Origin: JAYFNU01 sp964622315
Lineage (GTDB): Bacteria; Bacillota; Clostridia; Oscillospirales; Ruminococcaceae
Direction: 5' to 3'
Length of the DNA stretch: 64,000 bases
Assembly (NCBI GenBank): GCA_964622315.1
Contig: CAZUOY010000002.1
Location: forward strand, 1-64,000
Translations under genes and position numbers: made by a program
Part shown: piece after piece, positions 26,232 through 35,321 of the stretch
How the letters are laid out: each line of letters starts with the position of its first letter
How positions within the stretch are numbered: position 1 is the first letter of the stretch
Notes under the pieces: generated by a model
The model's input: only the letters and a program-made list of their open reading frames with translations
Told to the model about the DNA's origin: nothing
Databases searched by the model: none

Positions 26232-27386
26232 TTACTGTAGACGCGAGACTTCACTAAAGTACCCCTCAAGATTGCGTATATACTCCGCTTTCGAAAAATC
26301 CTTTACCCGCCTTTTTGCAGCTTCTGAGTAATCTTTGCGCAACGGTCTATCCTCCCACAGCTCAGTCACCGCTTTTTTTAAAGCGCGACTAAACGCTTTG
26401 TCATCATTTGAGGGCAGAAGTATTCCGTATTCAGCCTTTTCTACATCGCTTGCGGTCTTATCGGTTTCAGGTGCAAGAATCTCACGCGGTCCTGTTTCAC
26501 AATCAGCCGCGACGATAGGCAGACCGACCGCCATAGCCTCAATAACGGCGCAGGGAAATCCCTCGTGAATAGACGAAAGCACGTAAATATCCGCGTCAGT
26601 TAAGAACCTATAGGGGTTGTCCTGCAGTCCTTCGAAGAAAACATGCTTATCTATTTTTAACTCCTTTGCTGTTTCTTCCAGTCCTTTTCGTAAAGAACCG
26701 TCTCCGACAAGGCAAAGCTTTGCGTCAGGATAGTCGGTCAGAATATCGGAAAACGCGTAAAGCAGCCTTGAGACACCTTTGATTTCCTCAAGACGCCCTA
26801 CGCAAACAAGTGTAGGCTTTCCGTCATGCTTAACCGCTTTATCTTTTGACTCGTCTTCAATTATTTCTATATCACAATAATTATACAGTGTACCGAATTT
26901 TTCTTTCGGTAAGCGGGTCACTTCACATAATCGCTGTTCTATCGCTTTACTTACACAAAGCACCGCGTCAGAGCGCCTGTAGATACTTCTTACCGCCGCT
27001 ACTTCTAACTTGTTATTCGGTATCGACGAGAAACCACGCACAGATAAAACCTTCTTTGTTTTGGTGCGAGTTAATGCGTTAACGACATTAGCGACATCAC
27101 CGAAGGAAAGGCAAATATCAATACTTTGTTCTTTCTCATAGCGCTGAAGCAGCTTACGGCGTTTAAAAAGACGAAGCAGCTTTACGACAATACTGTTTGA
27201 AGCAGGTAGGTTTAGATTTTTAATGGGTAATGAGCAAACGTAGGGGTTATCGGCATTCTCAAAGACTACAAGTTGAATATCGTATCTGTCGCTTAATGCC
27301 TCAGCCGTTCGAACCGCCATTCTCTCCATTCCGCCGCGGCTAAGGCTTGGTACAAGAATAGCTAAGCTTTTCTTTTTTTCTGTCAT
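26232..27386 (-). CDS. GT4 glycosyltransferase, fourth and most diverged of the array
   Basis: The 384 residues share the plan of the three tandem paralogs: PSLSRGGMERMAVRTAE at the start, VCVGRLEEIKGVSRLL, the Glu-x7-Glu EGFPCAVIE, and ETGPREIL in place of SGPREIL. Overall similarity is lower and it is probably the older relative. The start has AGGTGTAACCT ahead of it, and it overlaps the epimerase gene by 4 bp, so it is coupled to the nucleotide-sugar genes. Confidence 0.9.
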   Translation of the reverse strand: MTEKKKSLAILVPSLSRGGMERMAVRTAEALSDRYDIQLVVFENADNPYVCSLPIKNLNLPASNSIVVKLLRLFKRRKLLQRYEKEQSIDICLSFGDVANVVNALTRTKTKKVLSVRGFSSIPNNKLEVAAVRSIYRRSDAVLCVSKAIEQRLCEVTRLPKEKFGTLYNYCDIEIIEDESKDKAVKHDGKPTLVCVGRLEEIKGVSRLLYAFSDILTDYPDAKLCLVGDGSLRKGLEETAKELKIDKHVFFEGLQDNPYRFLTDADIYVLSSIHEGFPCAVIEAMAVGLPIVAADCETGPREILAPETDKTASDVEKAEYGILLPSNDDKAFSRALKKAVTELWEDRPLRKDYSEAAKRRVKDFSKAEYIRNLEGYFSEVSRLQ

Positions 27387-28357
27387 AGGTTACACCTATA
27401 CCACTCAATAGCCAATGAAAGACCATCCTTGAAGCTGTAATCAGGGCTGTAACCTAAAAGTCTTTTTGCCTTATCGATATTTGCGTTGGAATGCTTAATA
27501 TCGCCCTTTCGCTCAGGTCCATAAATCGGCTCTATATGCTTTTTGAGCACGTCACAGAGAGAATAGTATACATCCTTTAGCGTCTCGCGTCCGCCGAAGG
27601 CTATATTAAAAGCGTTACCCGCCGCTTCTTCAGACGCAAGACAAGCCTTAAGATTAGCTTCCACAACATTCTCTACATATGTGAAATCTCTGCTTTGCGT
27701 GCCGTCTCCGTTTATAGTCGGCGTCTCATCGTTGAGCAATTGTTTTATGAATTTCGGAATAACCGCCGCATACGCGCCGTCGGGGTCCTGTCTTCTTCCG
27801 AACACGTTAAAATACCTGAGCCCGTATGTCTGAAGCCCATAAAGCTTATAATAAAGCTTTCCGTATTCCTCATCAACTCTTTTTGTCAAAGCGTACGGCG
27901 AAAGCAGCTCACCTTCGCTTCCCTCGGTTTTTGGCAAAACAGGGTGGTCGCCGTAGACGGAGCTCGATGACGCATAAACAAACTTCTTCACCTTGTTCTG
28001 CCTCGAAGCCTCCATCATATTTAGCGTTCCGCGAATGTTGATTTCTTCATATAAAAGGGGCATCTCTATGCTTCTTGGAACGCTGCCCCAAGCCGCCTCG
28101 TTCAGCACATAATCTACATTCTCGGTTGCCGCAAGGCATGTATCCAGGTCTCTTATGTCGCCTTTAATAAATGTGTAGTTTGGCTCATTCAAAAACATAT
28201 CCACGTTCTTTTGTTTTCCCGTGGATAGGTTATCAAGGCAACGCACAGTGTAGCCCATACTCAGCAGTGCCTCACATATATTGCTGCCGATAAAGCCCGC
28301 TCCGCCAGTTACCAAAAAAACGCTGCCCTTATCAAACGATAAATCTTTGTAACCCAT
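27383..28357 (-). CDS. UDP-HexNAc 4-epimerase-like SDR enzyme (WbpP/TviC type)
   Basis: NAD-dependent extended short-chain dehydrogenase. The 324 residues begin with a short tail, then TGGAGFIGSN (17-26) for NAD, SSSVYGDHP with the catalytic Ser, and Tyr155-x3-Lys159 (PYALTK). The partner gene is a UDP-HexNAc 6-dehydrogenase, as in the tviB-tviC and wbpO-wbpP pairs, so 4-epimerisation of UDP-GlcNAc or its uronate is likely. I chose ATG 28357, with GGAGG upstream; the longer in-frame start at 28399 would add 14 residues and overlap the dehydrogenase gene by 35 bp. Confidence 0.85.
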   Translation of the reverse strand: MGYKDLSFDKGSVFLVTGGAGFIGSNICEALLSMGYTVRCLDNLSTGKQKNVDMFLNEPNYTFIKGDIRDLDTCLAATENVDYVLNEAAWGSVPRSIEMPLLYEEINIRGTLNMMEASRQNKVKKFVYASSSSVYGDHPVLPKTEGSEGELLSPYALTKRVDEEYGKLYYKLYGLQTYGLRYFNVFGRRQDPDGAYAAVIPKFIKQLLNDETPTINGDGTQSRDFTYVENVVEANLKACLASEEAAGNAFNIAFGGRETLKDVYYSLCDVLKKHIEPIYGPERKGDIKHSNANIDKAKRLLGYSPDYSFKDGLSLAIEWYRCNL

Positions 28358-28364
28358 TCGCTTA

Positions 28365-29675
28365 TTAAAGCCTCCAGTAGATGAAATCCTCGTACTCATC
28401 CGCCTTAAGGATTCCTTTTAAGTCATATACTATCTTCTTGTGTCCGCTTGAGAGCATTTTTTCTACATCCGTCTTTCTGTAATCCTTAAACTGCTCATGT
28501 GAAACAGCGAAAACCACCGCGTCGCAGTCATTTATCTCATCAATTTTTGTAAGATTAATTCCGTAGATTCTCTTTACTTCATCTTTGTCTGCAACAGGGT
28601 CGCAGACTAAAGGCGAAATTCCGTACTCGTTCAGCGTTTCCACAATGTTCACTACCTTTGTGTTTCGAGTATCGGGACAATTCTCTTTAAATGTAAAGCC
28701 CAAAATTCCTATTCTTGAGTTTTTGACATTAACGTCTGCTTTGATTAAATCCTTTACCAAACATTCGGCTACATATTTAGCCATATCATCATTAATCTGT
28801 CTTCCGGACAGAATAATTTTGCTTCTATAACCGAGCTGTTCTGCTTTATATGTAAGGTAGTACGGGTCAACACCTATACAATGTCCGCCGACAAGACCCG
28901 GGAAGAATTTAAGAAAATTCCATTTAGTGCCCGCAGCCTCAAGCACATCTTTAGTGTCTATACCCATTCTATGAAATATCATTGAAAGCTCGTTCATAAA
29001 AGCGATATTTATATCTCTTTGGCTGTTTTCTATTACCTTTGCCGCCTCGGCAACCTTAATGGACGACGCGCGGTGTACTCCGGCAAGCGCGACAAGCGAG
29101 TACACCTTCGCAACGGTTTCGAGTGTTTCATTGTCCATGCCCGAAACTATCTTTACGATAGTCTCCAGCCTGTGAATCTTGTCTCCTGGATTAATTCGCT
29201 CGGGGCTGTATCCGATTTTAAAATCGACGCCGCACCTTAGGCCGCTTTCCTTTTCAAGTATTGGCAGGCATATATCCTCCGTTACGCCCGGATAAACGGT
29301 CGATTCATATACTACTACGCTTCCCTTTGTAAGGTTTCGCCCTACTATTCGGCTCGCTCCCTCAACAGGAGACAGGTCCGGCGTGTTGTCCGCTTTAACA
29401 GGCGTTGGAACCGCAACGATAATAAATGAGGCTTCGCGTAGCAATTCCTCTTTTGAGGTAAAACAGACCGATGAGCTTTTTATCTCATCATCACCGACTT
29501 CTCTTGTTGAATCTATGCCCTTTTTATACGCCTCAATTTTTTCTTTGTTTATGTCGAAGCCGATAACCTTAATCTTTTTAGCAAAACTCACAGCTATTGG
29601 CATACCGACATAGCCCATGCCAACAACGGCCAGCTTTGCTTCGCCCTCGCAAAGCCTATTATAAAGTTCTTCCAT
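28365..29675 (-). CDS. UDP-N-acetylhexosamine 6-dehydrogenase (WbpO/TviB-like)
   Basis: NAD-dependent, two-step oxidation of a UDP-HexNAc to the uronic acid, giving UDP-GalNAcA or UDP-GlcNAcA. The 436 residues show VVGMGYVGMP (17-26) for NAD, STVYPGVTE, SPERINPGD, and the catalytic Cys266 in GGHCIGVDPYYL. That last form is typical of TviB/WbpO rather than UDP-glucose dehydrogenase. A C-terminal domain with GFTFKENCPDTRNTK binds UDP. It overlaps the upstream GT4 gene by 17 bp. Confidence 0.92.
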   Translation of the reverse strand: MEELYNRLCEGEAKLAVVGMGYVGMPIAVSFAKKIKVIGFDINKEKIEAYKKGIDSTREVGDDEIKSSSVCFTSKEELLREASFIIVAVPTPVKADNTPDLSPVEGASRIVGRNLTKGSVVVYESTVYPGVTEDICLPILEKESGLRCGVDFKIGYSPERINPGDKIHRLETIVKIVSGMDNETLETVAKVYSLVALAGVHRASSIKVAEAAKVIENSQRDINIAFMNELSMIFHRMGIDTKDVLEAAGTKWNFLKFFPGLVGGHCIGVDPYYLTYKAEQLGYRSKIILSGRQINDDMAKYVAECLVKDLIKADVNVKNSRIGILGFTFKENCPDTRNTKVVNIVETLNEYGISPLVCDPVADKDEVKRIYGINLTKIDEINDCDAVVFAVSHEQFKDYRKTDVEKMLSSGHKKIVYDLKGILKADEYEDFIYWRL

Positions 29676-30798
29676 TCTGTTTCCCCTCTTTTAAGCTGTC
29701 TTGCATTTTCAAATATTTTTCCTGTAAAAAGAGCGCCGTCTTCTTTATGTCATATCCTTCTTCACATAATCTTTCTTTGCAATCGTATCTTTTATTCCCC
29801 TTGTTCTTTAATAACGCATTCGCCCAGACATCTGTCGCGGAAGTCAGTGAAATAAACTCAATCTCCTTTGAAATGTCAACACTTCTGTCAATATTATCAG
29901 AAACAGCACACGGTACACCTGAGGCTTGCGCTTCAATTAAAGAAAGCGGTATTCCCTCGTGCAGCGAAGGCATACATATTACGTCCAGTCTGCTTAAAAA
30001 AGCCGCTATATCCGAAACCTCTCCGCAGAATTCAACCCTATCTGACAGCCCGAGGCTCGAAGCAAGCTGCTTTGCTTCTTCTTTTAAATCCCCGTCACCC
30101 GCAAAAAGCAGCCTTGCATTATCACAGCGCTTAACAACCTTCTCGAAAACCTTAATTGTGAACTGCTGGTTTTTTACTTTGTTGAAGCGCCCTACCTGAC
30201 CAATCGTAAAGCCCTCGGCTCTGTTGTCTGTCAAGGTATATCGGTCTAAATCAATTCCGTTTTTTATTATTGTGGCTTTTGAACCGTTCGCGCCGTACAT
30301 CCAAGCCGCCGCTTTTTCACTGCACGCAAAATAATCTGTAGCACACGGGATAAATCTTCCGTAGTAGTCCTTTACCGCCCTATATGCAAAATTGCCCTCG
30401 TTGGACACGCTGTGTGAATGAGCTATTCTTATCGGAATTTCGCAACGTTTCGCCTCTCTTGCGATAAGCCCGCTGAACTTGTCCATATGCGAGTGAACTA
30501 TCTCGTAATCGCCGCTTTGAAATACATTTCTTACAGCGCGAGAATATGAAAACGGACCGACTTTAGTAATAAAGGGCACCTTATGAATTTTGCCGCCGAG
30601 CGCCAGTATCTCATCGTCGAACGAGCCGTCAAGGGAGGATAGAAAATCAAACTGTACCTCACGACGGTCTATGTTGCGATAAACGTTCATTATTAGATTT
30701 TCATATCCGCCTCTGTTCATTCCCGCAACACACTGTAGCACCCTTATAGGCTTCTTATCGCGGTCCTGCTTTAAGGTGAAACCCGTTCCAGCTTTCAT
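29659..30798 (-). CDS. GT4 glycosyltransferase
   Basis: The 379 residues belong to a different GT4 subgroup from the tandem array, beginning IRVLQCVAGMNRGGYENLIMN and followed by the YRNIDR segment common in capsule and EPS clusters. The donor site is IGQVGRFNKVKNQ and the Glu-x7-Glu EGIPLSLIE. ATG 30798 has GAGGAAGG ahead of it; a TTG four codons earlier is unlikely. It sits between a membrane GT-C-like protein and the dehydrogenase in the same transcription unit. Confidence 0.9.
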   Translation of the reverse strand: MKAGTGFTLKQDRDKKPIRVLQCVAGMNRGGYENLIMNVYRNIDRREVQFDFLSSLDGSFDDEILALGGKIHKVPFITKVGPFSYSRAVRNVFQSGDYEIVHSHMDKFSGLIAREAKRCEIPIRIAHSHSVSNEGNFAYRAVKDYYGRFIPCATDYFACSEKAAAWMYGANGSKATIIKNGIDLDRYTLTDNRAEGFTIGQVGRFNKVKNQQFTIKVFEKVVKRCDNARLLFAGDGDLKEEAKQLASSLGLSDRVEFCGEVSDIAAFLSRLDVICMPSLHEGIPLSLIEAQASGVPCAVSDNIDRSVDISKEIEFISLTSATDVWANALLKNKGNKRYDCKERLCEEGYDIKKTALFLQEKYLKMQDSLKEGKQNGRTL

Positions 30799-30819
30799 AG
30801 CCTTCCTCAAATAACGTTT

Positions 30820-32250
30820 TTACTTGCTCTCGGTCTTGCTCATTTCATTTCGCTTTTTTGCTAAGCAAAGCTCAATATGCTTACAAAGAGCAATTACACC
30901 CGACATATAGAAGATAACAAATCCGTATACAGTGTATCTGTTCAGTGGGTAATGCGAAAGAGAAATAGTCGCGCAGTTTCCCAAAACCGTTATCAACGCG
31001 AGGATTATCAATATCGCCGTTTTATCATCTTTTTCCTTCTTTATAAACAGCGACAACAGCACACCTGCTATTGCTAATAACAAAGCCGAAAGAATGAATA
31101 TAACCACTACCACTCCAGTTGGCATCCATTTATAAAGTATCCCCATGCTTCGGCAAATTGACACCACAAAACAGCTTACTGAAAGCTTTAGATACCGCAT
31201 TGGCTCCGCCTTATATAAGGACAAGCCTATTTCACCAAAATTCTGATCAGCGATGAATTTTGCTTCATCCGAGTCAGAACTCTCTACGGAATACGTCTCA
31301 GTTGCGACGTCGAATAGTTTTCCATACAGAATTCTATCATAAGACGCCTCAAAGTGATAATAATTGCCCAGAAGTCCCGGTTCCGCGTATTTAACATTCA
31401 GTTCGTTATCGTCGGCATAATCAAATGTTTCCAGAAAAATCGCCTTCTGCGTTTCATCACTTATCGCCTCAACGTCTTCTCTATCAGAAAGATAAATCAT
31501 TCTCGTCGCAAGTATCCTCTTAAAGCCGCTTGTCGTTCCTTCATAATACCCGTTTACGCAAAGGTGGTAAGTTTTCTGTAAAACCGAGTTTGAAAAAACA
31601 AGCATAAGACAAACCGCAAAACCTAAAAATATCGCTCCAGTGACACGCTTTGCCTTCGGCTTTTCTTCTTTTATAAAACAATAAGCCGCCGCAATACCGA
31701 CTATAACAAAAAGGAAAATCATCTGTCCACGAATAAGGGCGGTTAAAAGAGCGAACACCGCTGCGAGAATTACAGTTTTTCGACTTTTCTTCGCGCAGGC
31801 GTAAAAAAGCCACTCCGCCGTGAAAATTGTAAACGGAATGCATAATCCCTCGCTTAAAACAGGCGCATAGTGAGTCGAGTTTCCGATTGCGAGAATTAAC
31901 GGTGAAATTAAACATAACACACCGAATAATTGCGACAATACAGCCGCAAATACACCGACCTTTAAAGTCTCACAAATTCTACGGCAAAAGCAATAAATCG
32001 CGAAGGCAGATAAAACGGCTTGAAATATAGGCACAACAGTAAGATAGTTGACCTCACCGAACAGCACTCTCATTAAGGCCAAAAACAGCGGGTAAATTGG
32101 ACCTCTGGAAGTGATCATGTTTATGTAACCATTTGTGTCGGGTCGAATCAAAGATTTTGAATAAAAACAGCCCAAAATCAATATGGCAACGCTTATGATA
32201 AAGCAAACAAAGGGCAAAATGCTTTGCTTGCCATCCTTTGATAATTTCAT
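30820..32250 (-). CDS. Polytopic membrane protein, probable GT-C-type glycosyltransferase
   Basis: The 476 residues have about eleven hydrophobic segments. The first outer loop contains RPDTNGYINM and RGPIYPLFLA, the layout of the Asp-bearing first loop in GT39-like GT-C enzymes that use lipid-linked sugars. A polar stretch of about 90 residues lies at 250-340. I chose ATG 32250, with AAGGAG six bases upstream. It is the first gene of the long minus-strand run that ends at the ATP-grasp gene. A flippase/polymerase role (Wzy-like) is an alternative. Confidence 0.6.
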   Translation of the reverse strand: MKLSKDGKQSILPFVCFIISVAILILGCFYSKSLIRPDTNGYINMITSRGPIYPLFLALMRVLFGEVNYLTVVPIFQAVLSAFAIYCFCRRICETLKVGVFAAVLSQLFGVLCLISPLILAIGNSTHYAPVLSEGLCIPFTIFTAEWLFYACAKKSRKTVILAAVFALLTALIRGQMIFLFVIVGIAAAYCFIKEEKPKAKRVTGAIFLGFAVCLMLVFSNSVLQKTYHLCVNGYYEGTTSGFKRILATRMIYLSDREDVEAISDETQKAIFLETFDYADDNELNVKYAEPGLLGNYYHFEASYDRILYGKLFDVATETYSVESSDSDEAKFIADQNFGEIGLSLYKAEPMRYLKLSVSCFVVSICRSMGILYKWMPTGVVVVIFILSALLLAIAGVLLSLFIKKEKDDKTAILIILALITVLGNCATISLSHYPLNRYTVYGFVIFYMSGVIALCKHIELCLAKKRNEMSKTESK

Positions 32251-32295
32251 CTGCAACTCCTTACATTATTAATCAGTTGTTAAAATATTTAAAAT

Positions 32296-32324
32296 ATTAT
32301 AGCAAACCCAGTAGTAAATAGCAA
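32296..32324 (-). promoter_or_regulatory. Promoter of the long minus-strand glycan operon
   Basis: On the minus strand TTGCTA (32319-32324), 17-bp spacer, perfect TATAAT (32296-32301). It precedes the GT-C-like gene by about 40 bp and points into roughly 15 kb of co-directional genes. Confidence 0.6.
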
Positions 32325-32370
32325 GCAAGCCCCGTATCAGACGAGGCTTGTACACAGTTTATCTCGATTG

Positions 32371-32398
32371 TTGACTCTCATAAAATTTTTGATATACT
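32371..32398 (+). promoter_or_regulatory. Promoter of the acetyltransferase gene
   Basis: TTGACT (32371-32376), 16-bp spacer, TATACT (32393-32398). The predicted leader is about 115 bases with no strong structure apart from a weak AGAAG/CTTCT hairpin. An imperfect 10-bp inverted repeat (32326-32350) lies between this and the divergent promoter. Confidence 0.55.
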
Positions 32399-32520
32399 CA
32401 ATATGAGATAATTTATCGGCATGCTCAAAAAGAAGCCGTTATATCTTCTCCCTGTCATTATCACAAAGGGTTAGTCAACCTTGATAGTTTGCACTTCCTA
32501 ATATCAAAGGAGAGCAGTAG

Positions 32521-33084
32521 ATGAAAAACAAATATCTGTCAAAGTACATTAAAAGCGATTTGTACCGATACACGGGGAAAACGAACATCTTTCAGATGAT
32601 GTTTTCTTATTTAATTGACCCTGTCTTTCGTTTTCAGGTTGCGCTTCGTTATTGTCAGGCGGACGGTGTTTTTTATAAAATTGTCGGCAAAATACTTTGG
32701 CGGCTTAATCATACAAGACGACATATTGTTATCCAGCCTGAAACTAAAATAGGCTATGGATTATATATCGGTCACGGAGGACCGATAGTTATTAATCCCT
32801 CAGCTGTTATCGGAAACAACGTAAATCTCTCACAGTTCACCACAATTGGCTCCAATCACTTTAATGCCGCTCATATCGGAGATTTTACATACATCGGTCC
32901 GAACGTGTGTATTGTTGAAAATGTCAACATTGGACAGAACGTAACTATCGGCGCGGGCTCCGTAGTTACAAAGGATATCCCGGATAACGCGACGGCTGTC
33001 GGCAACTATGCAAAGGTGATTAATTTCGACTCCCCTGGGCGGTATACTATGAATAACCGCTGGACGGATTTTGACGAAAGCTGA
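32521..33084 (+). CDS. Left-handed beta-helix acetyltransferase (CysE/capsule type)
   Basis: The 187 residues have an alpha-helical N-terminus (about 1-75) followed by hexapeptide repeats (IVINPSAVIGNNVNLSQFTTIG and IGPNVCIVENVNIG, then IGAGSVVTKDIPDN). The catalytic His is in IGHGGPIVI, as in serine acetyltransferase. The short C-terminus and the glycan setting favour an O-acetyltransferase of the polymer or its precursor over cysteine synthesis. It has a strong AAGGAG ribosome site and its own promoter and terminator. Confidence 0.85.
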   Translation: MKNKYLSKYIKSDLYRYTGKTNIFQMMFSYLIDPVFRFQVALRYCQADGVFYKIVGKILWRLNHTRRHIVIQPETKIGYGLYIGHGGPIVINPSAVIGNNVNLSQFTTIGSNHFNAAHIGDFTYIGPNVCIVENVNIGQNVTIGAGSVVTKDIPDNATAVGNYAKVINFDSPGRYTMNNRWTDFDES

Positions 33085-33164
33085 ATAGCATTTTTCTGTA
33101 TGAGATAAGACTTTGTGCCTTATAAACGGCTGAAGGCTTAACATAGGTTATCTTATAAAACAAC

Positions 33165-33189
33165 AGCGGCGTTCAATTGAATTGCCGCT
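33165..33189 (+). terminator. Terminator after the acetyltransferase gene
   Basis: AGCGGC and GCCGCT form a stem with a 13-base interrupted loop, followed by TTCTTTATGTT. The downstream promoter's -35 box lies within the loop. Confidence 0.5.
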
Positions 33190-33205
33190 TTCTTTATGTT
33201 ATACT
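33177..33205 (+). promoter_or_regulatory. Promoter of the DUF2142-GT4-GT2-DUF2304 operon
   Basis: TTGAAT (33177-33182), 17-bp spacer, TATACT (33200-33205). The transcript would start near 33212, 35 bases before the ATG. Confidence 0.6.
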
Positions 33206-33246
33206 TTTAATTTAGAAAAATATGCTTGCTTTTTACGAGGTTTTAG

Positions 33247-35288
33247 ATGAAAAAAATGTCGGAAAAACTTAAAAGAATAATCGTTTCTGCCGCTATATTG
33301 CTGGTATGTGCCGTTGTAAGCATTGCGTTGTATATGTCTCAGCTTCAAGATGTTTCGCAGAAAACCTTAAGGCTCAATATCAACGGCGCTTACGGAGGTG
33401 GGCGTATTGTTCTTAAGGAGGACAGCGTGCCGGTTCAGCGCTTTACTCCCACCTGCGACATTTATCATTTCGGAACGGTAATTGAAAGAGACCTTGCCGC
33501 AAAGGGTACAGTAACGCTTAACCTCTACTCCGAAGCAGACGAAAGGCTTGTAGCATCTTCCAGACTAAATTTTGACGAATTTACCGACAAGGCATTCTTT
33601 AGAGATATTAACTACATCTACGCCAAAGGCGACACGCTTCGCGCCGAGTTTGTAACCGAATATACGCAAGACAGCGAGGGCTTTGTTTATTTGGTACATT
33701 CAGACCATATCTATCCTACCGACAGCGTTTTGACCTTAAACGGCGAACAGGTTAACGGAACCATTGTTATCACCTGCGCGTCTGATATGCTGGGAAACAG
33801 CTTTACCTACGTTTATTTTGTCATCTGCGCTCTTATGGCGGGTCTTTTGGTGCTTATTTATAACCTTGCTTTTTACGGAAAGCTTCCCTTTCATAAGCTT
33901 GCGATNNNNNNNNNNNNNNNNNNNNNNCTGTCGGGCTTATCTTCGGCTTTATCCTTCCTGCATACTCAGCGCCCGACGAGGCTATGCATGTTAACCAGTC
34001 GTTTTCCATCTCCTCATATCTTCTCGGCGGCATTGAATACAAAGATTTCAGCCGTGAGGTTAACTATCGCCGCCCAAGCGACGAGAACGCCGTGTTTTCT
34101 TCGCGGCTTACAACCCCCTTTACCTACCGTGAAATTTTGAATAATTTTTTCACCACCACTGATGATTCCGCGTCGGCGTCAGTACAGCGCTCCGACGAGA
34201 AAACAATAGAGAACGGAATTGATATCGCCCACCTTCCAAGCGCAATTGTCATTTCCGTCTGCCGCCTTCTTCATTTGGGATACGTCCCCACGGTGCTTCT
34301 CGGAAGGCTTGCAAATTTTGCGCTGTTTGTTCTTTGCGTTTATTTTGCAATTAAGAACGCGCCTTTCGGAAAATCACTTTTTGCGGCGATTTCCATGTTG
34401 CCTATGTGTTTGCACTTAGGTTACTCCTACAGCTATGACATGCCCGTTTTGGGGCTTAGCATACTTCTTATCTCGCTGTTTTTAAAGTATGCTTATACGG
34501 ATAAGAAATTTTCATGGCCGTCGCTTATTCTGCTTACGCTTGCGGCGGGACTTCTGTCAATGCTAAAGGGCATCTATGTATTCATTCCGCTCGCGTTCCT
34601 TATTATTCCGAAGGAACGCTTTGAGAGTATGAAGCAAAAGAAGCTTGCTCGACCGTTTTTCTATGTCACGGTTCTACTTTTTGCGTCCTTCGGTTCAGTT
34701 AACATCTTTTCACTTATCGGGAATCAGATAAAAAGCATTACTGCCGCGCCAAAGGCGGCGGTTGTGATTACGGCCACCTCGTCGGTTGCCACAGCGACAG
34801 CTTCAAACTACTCGCTGTCCTATATTCTTCACAACATATCGCAAACGGTTTATCTGCTTGCCAACAGCTTTGTGGAAAACATTAAGTTTTATCTTGAATC
34901 AATGCTCGGCACCACCTTCGGCTACTATGACACAACGGTCAGCAGCATTTGGTTTGCGGTACTGTGCCTAATACTGTTTGCGGCTGTGCTGGACAATTCA
35001 GAAGAAAAACAGCTGAACACAAAAAGCAGAGTGAGTTTCTCGCTAATCTTCGTTTTGGTTACCGCCGCGGCTGTCCTGGGCGCTGTAACCTGGACAAAAA
35101 CTGACGCGGCTATTATATACGGTCTTCAGGGCCGCTATATTCTCCCCGCCTTACTTCCTATGCTCCTTTGCTTAAAATCCGTACGGGTTCGTATTTCCGC
35201 CGACATCAGCCGCGCCGTTGTGTTTGCCGCTTGCGCCGCAAACTGCGGAATTATGCTTAACCTGCTTCTGTCCGTCACAAAAAGATAA
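33247..35288 (+). CDS. DUF2142-type polytopic membrane protein, interrupted by an assembly gap
   Basis: One gene appears as two open frames on either side of a run of Ns. The 5' part (from ATG 33247) encodes a membrane segment at about 12-32, an extracytoplasmic beta-rich domain of about 160 residues, and a second membrane segment. After the gap, reading from 33930, comes GLIFGFILPAYSAPDEAMHV, which fits the PDExxH motif of DUF2142, then about ten membrane segments to the stop. The total would be about 680 residues. DUF2142 proteins occur in surface-glycan clusters and resemble GT-C enzymes. The frames join only if the true gap is 2 modulo 3 in length, which 22 is not. Confidence 0.8.
33906..33927. 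other. Assembly gap (22 Ns)
   Basis: A run of N inside the DUF2142 gene. The upstream frame and the downstream frame differ, so the run length is an estimate, not the real distance. Confidence 0.98.
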
Positions 35289-35321
35289 CCCGCCCGCTCG
35301 CCATAATTAACGGAGAATAAG

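Noticed and set aside
32326..32350. Imperfect inverted repeat between divergent promoters as an operator
   Set aside because: Could equally be a chance hairpin with one mismatch; no matching second copy was seen elsewhere, so no regulator can be proposed.
33854..34042. Minus-strand open frame spanning the N run
   Set aside because: It exists only because Ns cannot contain stops; it is antisense to the DUF2142 gene.
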